From Clostridiaceae bacterium (lineage in GTDB: Bacteria; Bacillota; Clostridia; Lachnospirales; Lachnospiraceae): a DNA stretch of 54,726 nt. Position numbers and translations under genes: made by a program. The stretch spans positions 1 to 54,726 of the forward strand of contig CABIXM010000024.1 of the NCBI GenBank assembly GCA_902362725.1, in the 5' to 3' direction. Below, one piece after another: positions 1 through 7,314 of the stretch; the stretch's first letter is position 1; each line of letters starts with the position of its first letter. The notes beneath the pieces are model-generated. The model searched no databases and was not told the origin of the DNA. It saw nothing but the letters and a program-made list of their open reading frames with translations.

Positions 1-56
1 AAGGGGGAAATGCGCTTTTAGAGACTACTTCGTTTATAATTTTTTAGTCTAAAAGA

Positions 57-91
57 GCGTGTAAAAAATGATTTCTCATTTTTTCACACGC
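57..91. terminator. AT-rich hairpin left of the insertion sequence
   Basis: An imperfect inverted repeat: GCGTGTAAAAAATGA at 57-71 pairs with TCATTTTTTCACACGC at 76-91, with one extra C. It lies just outside the left terminal repeat of the IS. On the minus strand it is followed by four Ts, so it could end minus-strand transcription. The rest of 1-56 holds only a second weak inverted repeat (around 15-26 and 46-55) and no gene. Confidence 0.45.
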
Positions 92-93
92 CC

Positions 94-847
94 TCAGACT
101 GTAGACAAAGTGATGTTTGACCATTAGGTCAGGCACCACTTTTCTGTTACGTTTACTTTATTCAGTAAATTTTCAACTCTAAACATAAATAACAGCGATT
201 TTTTATTTCTCATTACCAGTATTTTAGCTAGCTTTTTCAGGTTCATGCATACAAAAGTAAGCCCGGCTTTCATTTCCATCCGTACTTTTCCTATGTACTG
301 AGTATATCGAAAACCATGAGGTTCTTTCGCTGTTCCAAAGATTCGTTCTGTCGTTTCTTTTCGTTTCTGATAAATCTCTTTATTTCCCAGTGCATGACGG
401 ATATCCTCTGTCTTCTCTATATATCTTTCCCATACATGTTGTGTTAGCGGCTTCACATGTTCTTTGCTTTCTGTACATTTAGATTTCTGGGGACAATTAC
501 AACAAATATATCCATGGCTTTTGTATTTACGATAGCCATCCCGATTTGTTGTGCTATAAGAAAGTGCCTGATTTTCAGGGCAAAGATAGCAGTCATAATA
601 CTCGTCATAAACGTATTCATGCTTTCTGAAATAGCCTTCTTTTGTCATCGGGCGCTTATATGGAAACAAGGGTTCATTTTCATCTGATAGCAGCCTTCTG
701 GCAATCACCGGTATCCTGCATCTGCAATAATCATAGAAGCATTTCTTGTCATTATAAAAACACCGCCCTTCTGATATCATTATATCAGAAAAGCGGTTCG
801 AACAATAGTAAAACTACACAAAAGCGGGGCCTTTGTCTATAGTCTGA
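94..847. mobile_element. Internally deleted IS1182-like insertion sequence
   Basis: Terminal inverted repeats of 17 bp, TCAGACTGTAGACAAAG at 94-110 and CTTTGTCTATAGTCTGA at 831-847, match at 16 of 17 positions. They enclose 754 bp that hold only the C-terminal part of an IS1182-type transposase on the minus strand. Full IS1182 elements are roughly twice this size, so this copy has lost its 5' transposase half while keeping both ends. It sits just beyond the stop codon of the iclR-type gene. No clear target-site duplication was found by eye. Confidence 0.75.
124..780 (-). pseudogene. IS1182-family transposase, C-terminal remnant
   Basis: The 218-residue reading frame contains the C-terminal half of an IS1182-family DDE transposase: the PLFPYKRPMTKEG stretch, a cysteine-rich insert (CPENQ, ICCNCPQKSKC) and the conserved RKETTERIFGTAKE and GFRYTQYIGK motifs near the C-terminus. 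Family members are about 450-500 residues, so the N-terminal half is missing. The first 20 or so residues no longer match the family, which points to a deletion or frameshift just upstream. It lies between the two terminal repeats of the IS and is presumably inactive. It could only move if an intact relative elsewhere acts on its ends. Confidence 0.8.
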
Positions 848-855
848 CAGGAAAC

Positions 856-1680
856 CTACACGGTTTCCTGCGAATAAATTGCGCGCATTTGCGCGGCAGG
901 AAACAGTGATGAGTAAGGCGCAAGAGAGTTACATACATTAGAAAGATTTTCAGCATATCCGTCTAATAGATTATCTTTCATACTCATCAAAGAGCCTGAA
1001 ATACTGATTGCCCCTACAGGATATCCAGTGGAATCCCGGATCGGGACAGCGACACATTTAACACCTATAGATTCCTCCTCTACATCAATGGAGTAGCCAT
1101 GATTTCGGATTCTCTTAAGTTCCTCAGATAATTCATCGTGAGTGGTAATGGTGTTTGGTGTAAATTTTTGCAGTGGCCACGTGTCATAAATCTGCTCGAT
1201 TTCTTCGGATGGAAGATAGGCAAGCATGGCCTTGCCGCAACCGGTGCAGTACATGGGAAGTGTTTTTCCTATGACAGAGTAATTGATGTTTCGGATGGAA
1301 GGATACATAGCTTCAAGGTAAAGTACCCGGCCGTTTATGTGCGTAGTCAGGTAAATAATTTCACTTGTCTTTGTTTGAAGCTCTTCCAAAACTGGTCGTG
1401 CGTAGTGCACAATCTGCAAAGAAGAGCTTAAATTATAACTTAATTCCATTAGTTTATAACCGAGCTGGTAGTTTTGCTCGCCAGGTGTACGGATTAATAA
1501 TCCCCCATGTTCTAGTGTTCGAATTAGATTCAGGGTTGTGCTTTTGGGCAGCTCCAGTTGCTGACTGATTTTAGTCAGAGATAACCGAGGTTGTGACCGG
1601 GTAAAACAATCCAAAATGCGTAGGGCTTTCACAACTGATCCAACATAATTGTTTGATGAGATACGTTTGTCCTTTTTCAT
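856..1680 (-). CDS. IclR-family transcriptional regulator
   Basis: A 274-residue regulator with an N-terminal winged helix-turn-helix (about residues 14-75: ALRILDCF, SLTKISQQLELPKSTTLNLIRTLE) and a C-terminal IclR effector domain (about 90-265), including the conserved TGCGKAMLAYLP and GYPVGAISISG segments. IclR proteins usually control adjacent catabolic operons in response to a pathway acid or keto-acid. It is divergent from the aldolase/DhaKL/dehydratase/TRAP operon starting at 1988, which it probably regulates. Its start at 1680 is followed upstream by a promoter on the minus strand and by repeated palindromes that fit operators. Length is normal for the family. The effector is unknown; a KdgR-like role in sugar-acid sensing is an inference from gene content. 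Confidence 0.9.
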   Translation of the reverse strand: MKKDKRISSNNYVGSVVKALRILDCFTRSQPRLSLTKISQQLELPKSTTLNLIRTLEHGGLLIRTPGEQNYQLGYKLMELSYNLSSSLQIVHYARPVLEELQTKTSEIIYLTTHINGRVLYLEAMYPSIRNINYSVIGKTLPMYCTGCGKAMLAYLPSEEIEQIYDTWPLQKFTPNTITTHDELSEELKRIRNHGYSIDVEEESIGVKCVAVPIRDSTGYPVGAISISGSLMSMKDNLLDGYAENLSNVCNSLAPYSSLFPAAQMRAIYSQETV

Positions 1681-1763
1681 ATGCTACCTATATGAGATTT
1701 GTAAAAGCAAATCTTCCCCTTTCAGTGATTTATTAAAACATATTCGAAAATAATATTATTGTT

Positions 1764-1775
1764 TCAGTATTACTA
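1764..1775. promoter_or_regulatory. Putative IclR operator, copy 1
   Basis: TCAGTATTACTA, containing the near-palindrome AGTA-T-TACT. The identical 12-mer recurs at 1841-1852. This copy lies just downstream of the -10 of the minus-strand promoter, near the expected transcription start of the regulator gene, which fits autorepression. Confidence 0.5.
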
Positions 1776-1787
1776 AATATAGGTTAT

Positions 1788-1816
1788 ATTATACTTCAAA
1801 CTGAATTGCTAGTCAA
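1788..1816 (-). promoter_or_regulatory. Promoter of the iclR-type gene
   Basis: On the minus strand TTGACT (1816-1811) is followed after 17 bases by TATAAT (1793-1788), a near-consensus sigma-A promoter directed at the gene at 1680. Putative operators flank it on both sides. Confidence 0.7.
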
Positions 1817-1840
1817 TATTGTAAATACGTAATGTTATAG

Positions 1841-1852
1841 TCAGTATTACTA
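1841..1852. promoter_or_regulatory. Putative IclR operator, copy 2
   Basis: Second copy of TCAGTATTACTA, 77 bp from the first. With CTAGTCAATATTG at 1809-1821 it forms a larger imperfect inverted repeat spanning 1809-1853. It lies between the two divergent promoters, upstream of the operon -35 box. Confidence 0.5.
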
Positions 1853-1887
1853 GATTTTAACAAAATAAATTGTTGAAAATTGTTCTA

Positions 1888-1916
1888 TTGACAAAAAAAT
1901 ATTGCTGCTGTAATAT
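1888..1916 (+). promoter_or_regulatory. Promoter of the aldolase/DhaKL/TRAP operon
   Basis: TTGACA at 1888-1893 and TAATAT at 1911-1916 are separated by exactly 17 bases. A strong ribosome-binding site (AAAGGAGGAAG, about 1973-1983) precedes the ATG at 1988. Confidence 0.8.
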
Positions 1917-1987
1917 AAAAACATAGAAAAATAAAAGTGAATCAAGTTCAGTAATGATGAACTAAAAACAAAAAAGGAGGAAGAAAG

Positions 1988-2872
1988 ATGAAAAAACTGT
2001 ATGGAGTTATTACTGCTATGACGACGCCGTTTGATGAAAATGGAAAAGTTGATCTGGAAGCAGTTCGAGATCAGACAAATTTCCTGATTGAAAAAGGCGT
2101 TCATTGTCTGTATCCGTGCGGAACCACAGGGGAGATGTACTCCATGTCTCCGGAAGAAAGAGAACAGATTGCAGAAACCGTAGTAAAAACTGCCGGACAT
2201 CGTGTGACAGTGTTTATCCATGTGGGGGCAATGAAGCAAGAAGAGACAATTCGACTGGCACAGCATGCTGTAAAAATCGGAGCGGATGGCGTAGGAGTTG
2301 TAACACCGAGTTATTTTACGGTAAACGAACAGGCTATGGTGAAATATTATCAGGAAGTATGTTCGACATTGCCGGAGGATTTTCCGGTGTATGTATATGT
2401 AATTCCGCAGCTTGCACACAATGATATTACACCTGAAACAATGGAAAAAATTTGTGCAGTATGCCCGAATGTGGTGGGAGTAAAATACAGCTATGCAGAT
2501 GTGAACAGAATGTTGCAATATACCAGAGTTAAAAGTGGAGAATTTTCTGTTGTATTTGGCCCGGATCATATGTTCCTTCCAGCGCTGGTTTCTGGCTGTG
2601 ACGGTACGGTTTCCGGTTGTTCTGGCCCGATGCCGGAGTTATTTGTAGAAGTATATGAACAGTATCTTGCAGGAAATCTGGAAGCAGCACAGGAAGCGCA
2701 AAAGAAAGCGACAGAACTTTGCTGGTTAATGAAATGCGGCGCAGATATGTCGATTTTTAAAACAATTCTTACTTATCGAGGAGTAAATGGTGGACATATG
2801 AAGAAGCCCTTGTTGGATTTATCGGAAGAAGAACAGAAAAAACTGTTGTCTCAGATAAAAGCATACCTGTAG
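1988..2872 (+). CDS. DapA/N-acetylneuraminate lyase-family aldolase
   Basis: A 294-residue class I aldolase of the dihydrodipicolinate synthase superfamily. Visible marks are the phosphate/carboxylate-binding GTTGE motif (residues 45-49), the catalytic tyrosine in YVIP (Y137) and the Schiff-base lysine in VVGVKYS (K166). The family adds or removes pyruvate from aldehydes; members cleave 2-keto-3-deoxy sugar acids, sialic acid, or make dihydrodipicolinate. The first position in an operon with a sugar-acid-type dehydratase, DhaK/DhaL and a TRAP transporter argues for a catabolic 2-keto-3-deoxy acid aldolase rather than lysine biosynthesis. The gene ends 16 bases before dhaK. Exact substrate is not deducible. 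Confidence 0.85.
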   Translation: MKKLYGVITAMTTPFDENGKVDLEAVRDQTNFLIEKGVHCLYPCGTTGEMYSMSPEEREQIAETVVKTAGHRVTVFIHVGAMKQEETIRLAQHAVKIGADGVGVVTPSYFTVNEQAMVKYYQEVCSTLPEDFPVYVYVIPQLAHNDITPETMEKICAVCPNVVGVKYSYADVNRMLQYTRVKSGEFSVVFGPDHMFLPALVSGCDGTVSGCSGPMPELFVEVYEQYLAGNLEAAQEAQKKATELCWLMKCGADMSIFKTILTYRGVNGGHMKKPLLDLSEEEQKKLLSQIKAYL

Positions 2873-2888
2873 CATAAGGAGGTAAATC

Positions 2889-3890
2889 ATGAAAAAGATT
2901 ATAAATCGGCCGGAAGATTATACGGATGATATGTTGAGAGGAATTTATGCTGCTCATAGTGATTTGGTCCGGTACGTAGAAAATGATCTGCGTTGTTATT
3001 GTACCGCAAAGAAAAAGAAAGGAAAAGTTGCCATTGTTACGGGTGGAGGCACAGGGCATCTCCCGCTGTTTCTTGGCTATGTGGGAGAGGGATTGCTGGA
3101 TGGCTGTGGTGTGGGAAGCGTATTCCAGTCGCCGTCTGCTGAGCAGATCTACAACATTAGTAAAGAAGTAGATGCTGGAGCAGGAATTTTATATATCTAT
3201 GGAAATTATACAGGGGATATCATGAATTTTGATATTGCGGCGGAAATGTGCGAAATGGATGGAATACAAGTAAAGTCCATTGTAGGCGCAGACGATGTGA
3301 ATTCGGCTTCATCGGAAAATGCAGGAGCAAGGCGTGGAGTTGCTGGAATTTTCTTTATGTATAAATGTGCTGGGGCAAAAGCGGCGAAAGGCGGCACACT
3401 GGAAGAAGTACTGGAGGCGGCTGAAAAAGCAAAAGAAAATATCAGAACGGTGGGCTTTTCATTGACTCCGTGTGTAATTCCTGAACTGGGAAAGTCCAAT
3501 TTTACACTGGGTGAGAATGAAATGGCAATGGGAATGGGAATTCATGGAGAGCCTGGAGTTTGGAATGGCCCCATTCTCACGGCAGACGAGTTGGCAGAAG
3601 AATCTCTGGATACCATTTTGAAAGACATGCCGGTGGAAAGCGGAGAAGAAGTGGCTATTCTGGTGAATGGTCTGGGAGCAACGAGCCTGGAAGAACTTTA
3701 CATTTTAAGCGGCTCTATAAGTAAAAAACTGGAAGCAAAAAAAATTGCAATCTATCGTACATTCGTAGGAGAATATGCGACTTCCATGGAAATGGCAGGG
3801 GCCTCTGTTAGTTTGATGCGATTGGATGAAGAGCAGAAAAGACTTTTAGATGCTCCGGCATATACGCCGTTTTATAATCAGAAGGGGTGA
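2889..3890 (+). CDS. dhaK: Dihydroxyacetone kinase subunit DhaK-like
   Basis: 333 residues. DhaK binds a short ketose or aldose through a hemiaminal to a histidine, while DhaL supplies the nucleotide. The glycine-rich GGGTGH loop (52-57), the GDIMNFD segment (about 109-115) and the substrate-binding histidine in MGIHGEPG (H219) are all present. Length matches stand-alone DhaK. It is translated together with dhaL, whose ATG follows the stop by four bases. No DhaM phosphodonor gene lies nearby, so the pair may use ATP or a DhaM encoded elsewhere. In this operon the likely substrate is the triose (glyceraldehyde or dihydroxyacetone) or another short sugar released by the aldolase; that is inference. 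Confidence 0.88.
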   Translation: MKKIINRPEDYTDDMLRGIYAAHSDLVRYVENDLRCYCTAKKKKGKVAIVTGGGTGHLPLFLGYVGEGLLDGCGVGSVFQSPSAEQIYNISKEVDAGAGILYIYGNYTGDIMNFDIAAEMCEMDGIQVKSIVGADDVNSASSENAGARRGVAGIFFMYKCAGAKAAKGGTLEEVLEAAEKAKENIRTVGFSLTPCVIPELGKSNFTLGENEMAMGMGIHGEPGVWNGPILTADELAEESLDTILKDMPVESGEEVAILVNGLGATSLEELYILSGSISKKLEAKKIAIYRTFVGEYATSMEMAGASVSLMRLDEEQKRLLDAPAYTPFYNQKG

Positions 3891-3894
3891 TAAG

Positions 3895-4539
3895 ATGAAA
3901 TACATAGCTCGTGAAGCGGTCGGCGCATTGTTTGGCAGTGTTCAGAAAATTATGGAAGAACATGCGGAAGAATTGTGTAACATGGACGCAAAGATGGGAG
4001 ATGGAGACCTGGGATTGACTATGAAAAAAGGGTTTTCTGTATTGCCCGGGATAATTGATGATATGGAGGAAAAAGATATCGGAAAATGTCTGATGAAAGC
4101 GGGAATGAAAATGGCGTCAACAGTGCCCTCTACGATGGGAACTCTTATGGCTTCTGGAATTATGAATGGTGGGAAGGCAATTACAGGATCAGATAAAATA
4201 GGAACCCAGCAGTTTGTGTCTTATCTGACAGGATTTGCAGAAGGAATTGCGAAAAGAGGAAAATGCAAACAGGGAGATCGTACGGTATTGGATGCGGTGT
4301 TGCCAGCGGCTCAGAAAGCGAAAACATTTTTAGAGCTTCATCCAACGGCATCTCTCAAAGAAGTATGTGATGCAGCGCTAAAGGGAGCTAGGGATGGAGC
4401 GGAATCAACGAAAAATATGGCTCCTAAATTTGGAAAAGCGGTGGTATTTTCTGAACGGGCGTCAGGGGTAATAGATCAGGGTGCGTATACAGGAGTATTG
4501 ATGATTCAGGGATACAAAAACTATATGGATTCTTTGTGA
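3895..4539 (+). CDS. dhaL: Dihydroxyacetone kinase subunit DhaL-like
   Basis: 214 residues from the ATG at 3895, chosen because AGGGGTGAT lies just upstream. DhaL is the nucleotide-binding subunit: an alpha-helical barrel whose aspartates hold two Mg ions. The MGDGDLGLTM motif (about residues 35-44), the ASTVPSTMGTLMASG phosphate-binding segment and GDRTVLDAVLPA are visible. It pairs with the DhaK just upstream. Whether the bound nucleotide is exchanged (ATP-dependent) or rephosphorylated by a DhaM protein cannot be told here. Confidence 0.87.
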   Translation: MKYIAREAVGALFGSVQKIMEEHAEELCNMDAKMGDGDLGLTMKKGFSVLPGIIDDMEEKDIGKCLMKAGMKMASTVPSTMGTLMASGIMNGGKAITGSDKIGTQQFVSYLTGFAEGIAKRGKCKQGDRTVLDAVLPAAQKAKTFLELHPTASLKEVCDAALKGARDGAESTKNMAPKFGKAVVFSERASGVIDQGAYTGVLMIQGYKNYMDSL

Positions 4540-4574
4540 TACTTTGTAGGTAGAAAGGAAGGGCGTGAGATAGA

Positions 4575-5723
4575 ATGAACATTAAAAAAGTAAAGACTTA
4601 TATTATAAAAGCACCGATTGAATCACCATTTTATTTTTCGCAGGGTTTTGTATATGACAGATGTTCCGTCATCGTAGAAGTGGTGTGCGATGATGACGAA
4701 AGCGGTTTTGGAGAGTGCCTGTGTCATGGAATGCAGCCTCCTCAGATTTCAGCTGCATTTGTGGAAAACTTTATCGCACCCCGCGTTGTGGGTCGTGACA
4801 TTTATGATGTGGAGGTTCTGTGGGAAGAACTGTATAATTTGTCCCGTCCATTCGGCCAGCAGGGAATTGCGGTAAACGCGTTGAGCGGATTTGATATCGC
4901 ACTTTGGGATGCGATTGGAAAGCATCTGGGAAAACCGGTAAGTAAACTGATTGGAGGAACTTTCCGTACTTCGTTGAAGGCTTATGCTACAGGGTTCCAT
5001 CGGCGGGAAGGAAAGAAATATCCGGAGGATGCGATTGCAGAGGCACATAGACATATTGAGAACGGATTCAAAGCTATGAAGCTGAAAGCAGGCTTTGGAG
5101 TAGAAAAAGATATTGTTTATATTCGGGCGATCCGTGAAGCAATTGGATTTGATGTGATGCTGATGGCGGATTTCAACAGTGCCTATTCTCAGGCAGAGGC
5201 CCGAAGAATTCTGTATAACCTGGAGCCGGAGAGGCTGGAGTTTTTTGAAGAACTATTGGCACCTGAGGACATAGCCGGGTATACAGCGATTCGTAATCTT
5301 ACAGCTTCTTATGTCACCGCAGGGGAACAGACCTTTGGAAAGATGGCGTTCAAGGAATGGCTGTCGAGAGGGGCGCTAGATATTTATCAGCCAGATCTGT
5401 GTAGCAGTGGAGGCTTTACTGAATGCAAGAAAATTGCGGCTCTGTGCCAGGCTTATAATACGATGCTGATTCCGCATGTATGGGGTTCCGGAATCGGACT
5501 TGCAGCATCGCTACAGTTTCTTGCTACGCTCCCTGCGACGCCCTTGCGTCATATTCCGACAGAACCGCTGCTTGAATTTGATCAGGCCAGCCATCCGTTT
5601 AAAATGGATTTGATTTATGGCGCAATCAAGCTGGAGGACGGTTATGTGAAGGTTCCGGATGCACCGGGAATCGGCGTGGAAGTAAACAGAGAGATAATTC
5701 AGAAATTTTGTGTAAATCATTGA
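4575..5723 (+). CDS. Enolase-superfamily acid-sugar dehydratase (mandelate racemase/muconate cycloisomerase type)
   Basis: 382 residues. The N-terminal capping domain is followed by a TIM-barrel with the superfamily catalytic set: K169-x-K171, Mg ligands D199, E225 and E251, the D274/H301 dyad (QPD and PHVWGSG) and a late glutamate (E330 or E334). The K-x-K plus His-Asp dyad is typical of the mandelate racemase subgroup, which contains many acid-sugar dehydratases giving 2-keto-3-deoxy acids. That product class is the natural substrate of the DapA-like aldolase encoded upstream. The gene lies between dhaL and the TRAP transporter, with its own GGAAGG-type site before the ATG. The sugar acid cannot be named from sequence. 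Confidence 0.85.
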   Translation: MNIKKVKTYIIKAPIESPFYFSQGFVYDRCSVIVEVVCDDDESGFGECLCHGMQPPQISAAFVENFIAPRVVGRDIYDVEVLWEELYNLSRPFGQQGIAVNALSGFDIALWDAIGKHLGKPVSKLIGGTFRTSLKAYATGFHRREGKKYPEDAIAEAHRHIENGFKAMKLKAGFGVEKDIVYIRAIREAIGFDVMLMADFNSAYSQAEARRILYNLEPERLEFFEELLAPEDIAGYTAIRNLTASYVTAGEQTFGKMAFKEWLSRGALDIYQPDLCSSGGFTECKKIAALCQAYNTMLIPHVWGSGIGLAASLQFLATLPATPLRHIPTEPLLEFDQASHPFKMDLIYGAIKLEDGYVKVPDAPGIGVEVNREIIQKFCVNH

Positions 5724-5767
5724 TGCATGGAGAATACAGGGAAAATCGAAAGATAAGGAGAACGTAT

Positions 5768-6817
5768 ATGAAAATGAAAAAATTTTGGGTAATGATGTTA
5801 TGTGGTGTAATGTTGGTTTCTGCTGCAGCTTGTACAAAAAGTACTTCCGGTTCTGTTGAAACAGATACAGCGGATACGAGCAAAGAGGCAACTGAGAATG
5901 CGGGGAAAACGGTAGTTTTGAGATTTGCAAATTGTCAGACATCTGGTCATCCGTGGATTTCGTCAATTGATGAATTTAGTGCGCTTGCGGAGGAGTATTC
6001 AAATGGTCGTCTGAAAATTGAGCAGTATTCAGATTCTACGCTCGGTTCAGAAACAGAATTAATGGATCAGGTGGTTGCCGGAACCTTGGACATGTGCGTT
6101 ATCGATCCTTCTGTAGGAGCGAGCTATAGTAATAAACTGGAATTATTTGCGCTTCCATTCCTGTTTCAGGATAAAGAACAATGGAAAAAGGCATTAACAG
6201 GAGAAGCGGGTAAAGAATATGCGAATTTGATTGAAGAAGAAACCGAATTAAAGATTCTCGCTTATTGGGGTGGTTCCACCAGAAATGTACTGAGCGCAAA
6301 AGAGGCTGTTACAGATGTATCTCAGCTGAAGGGGTATAAGCTCAGATTGACGGCTTCAGAATTGAAATTCAATGTATGGGAAGCAGTAGGTTGTCTTCCA
6401 GTAGAGGTTGCAATTGGTGAAACATATTCAGCACTTTCCAGTAATCTTTGCGATGGAATGGAAAATGAGATGCCTGCATTCCTGTCATTTAAATTTTATG
6501 AAGTGGCTCCATATTTGACAAAAACAGAACACGAAATTACAGTACGCCCGGTATTTATTAATGAAGATGTATTTAATGGATTGGATACAGAATTACAGGA
6601 TGCGCTTGTAAAAGCTATGGACGAGACAACTCCGCATGAATGGCAGGCGGAAGAGGACTACTGCAAAGAAGCTGAGACAACGATGATAAATGATTTTGGA
6701 TTACAGGAATTTGAAATTGATAAGGAGCCGATTATCAAAGCAGTACAGCCGGTGTTTGCAGAATTTGGTGAAAAGAATGGCCTGACAGAGGTTATTCAGA
6801 TGATTCAGGGACTGTAA
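5768..6817 (+). CDS. dctP: TRAP transporter substrate-binding lipoprotein (DctP family)
   Basis: 349 residues from the ATG at 5768, preceded by AAGGAGA; a longer reading frame exists upstream but lacks a site. The N-terminus is a lipoprotein signal with lipobox SAAAC (acylated cysteine about residue 21-23), then a Ser/Thr-rich linker and the DctP fold. Conserved stretches include TLDMCVIDPSVGASYSNKLE, the carboxylate-coordinating arginine region around LKGYKLRLT and the family's PAFLSFKFYE helix. It would capture an organic or sugar acid outside the membrane for the DctQM permease encoded next. Confidence 0.9.
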   Translation: MKMKKFWVMMLCGVMLVSAAACTKSTSGSVETDTADTSKEATENAGKTVVLRFANCQTSGHPWISSIDEFSALAEEYSNGRLKIEQYSDSTLGSETELMDQVVAGTLDMCVIDPSVGASYSNKLELFALPFLFQDKEQWKKALTGEAGKEYANLIEEETELKILAYWGGSTRNVLSAKEAVTDVSQLKGYKLRLTASELKFNVWEAVGCLPVEVAIGETYSALSSNLCDGMENEMPAFLSFKFYEVAPYLTKTEHEITVRPVFINEDVFNGLDTELQDALVKAMDETTPHEWQAEEDYCKEAETTMINDFGLQEFEIDKEPIIKAVQPVFAEFGEKNGLTEVIQMIQGL

Positions 6818-6837
6818 CAGGAAAGGAAGGGGAAATT

Positions 6838-7314
6838 ATGACAAAAATCTCCGAAGTTCTGGGCAAGGTTATCGAAAGTATATTGTATTTTTTTATGATA
6901 ATTCTTGTTTCAGCGACATTTCTTCAGGTATTTTGCCGATTCGTTGTAAAGACACCGATTAGTTGGAGTCAGGAGTTGGTGAAGCTGTGCTTTATCTGGA
7001 TTATTTTTCTGGGGGCAGCCATTGCTGTACGAGAGCAGACGCATCTTACAATGGATATTATTGTCCCACATTTACCAGGTGGGGCACAAAAGATGATAAG
7101 AGGCGGCATTTATATTATGTCCGTGGTTTGCGCGCTTTTTATGCTGTATGGTGGCATTGGATTCTGTATCCAATGCTCTGCAAAAAAAATGATGACTCTG
7201 CCTTTGCCGGCAGATGCGCAATATATTGCAATGCCCATATCGGCCGGTTTGATGATTTGGTATTTGATAGAAAAAGCATGGTTATCTCTGACTCATAGAA
7301 AGGAGGGGGCTTAA
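6838..7314 (+). CDS. dctQ: TRAP transporter small permease (DctQ family)
   Basis: 158 residues with four predicted membrane helices (about 13-35, 48-66, 87-108 and 128-148). The motif SWSQELVKLCFIWIIFLGAA between helices 1 and 2 is characteristic of DctQ. It abuts dctM: the stop at 7314 is followed directly by the dctM ATG, and AGGAGGGGG upstream of that ATG lies inside the dctQ end. It forms the membrane module with dctM. Confidence 0.88.
   Translation: MTKISEVLGKVIESILYFFMIILVSATFLQVFCRFVVKTPISWSQELVKLCFIWIIFLGAAIAVREQTHLTMDIIVPHLPGGAQKMIRGGIYIMSVVCALFMLYGGIGFCIQCSAKKMMTLPLPADAQYIAMPISAGLMIWYLIEKAWLSLTHRKEGA

Noticed and set aside
1850..2569. A 239-codon minus-strand frame across the aldolase gene start and the operon promoter
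   Set aside because: It covers a strong promoter and a conserved aldolase on the other strand; composition is cysteine-, histidine- and phenylalanine-rich, as is common for antisense frames.
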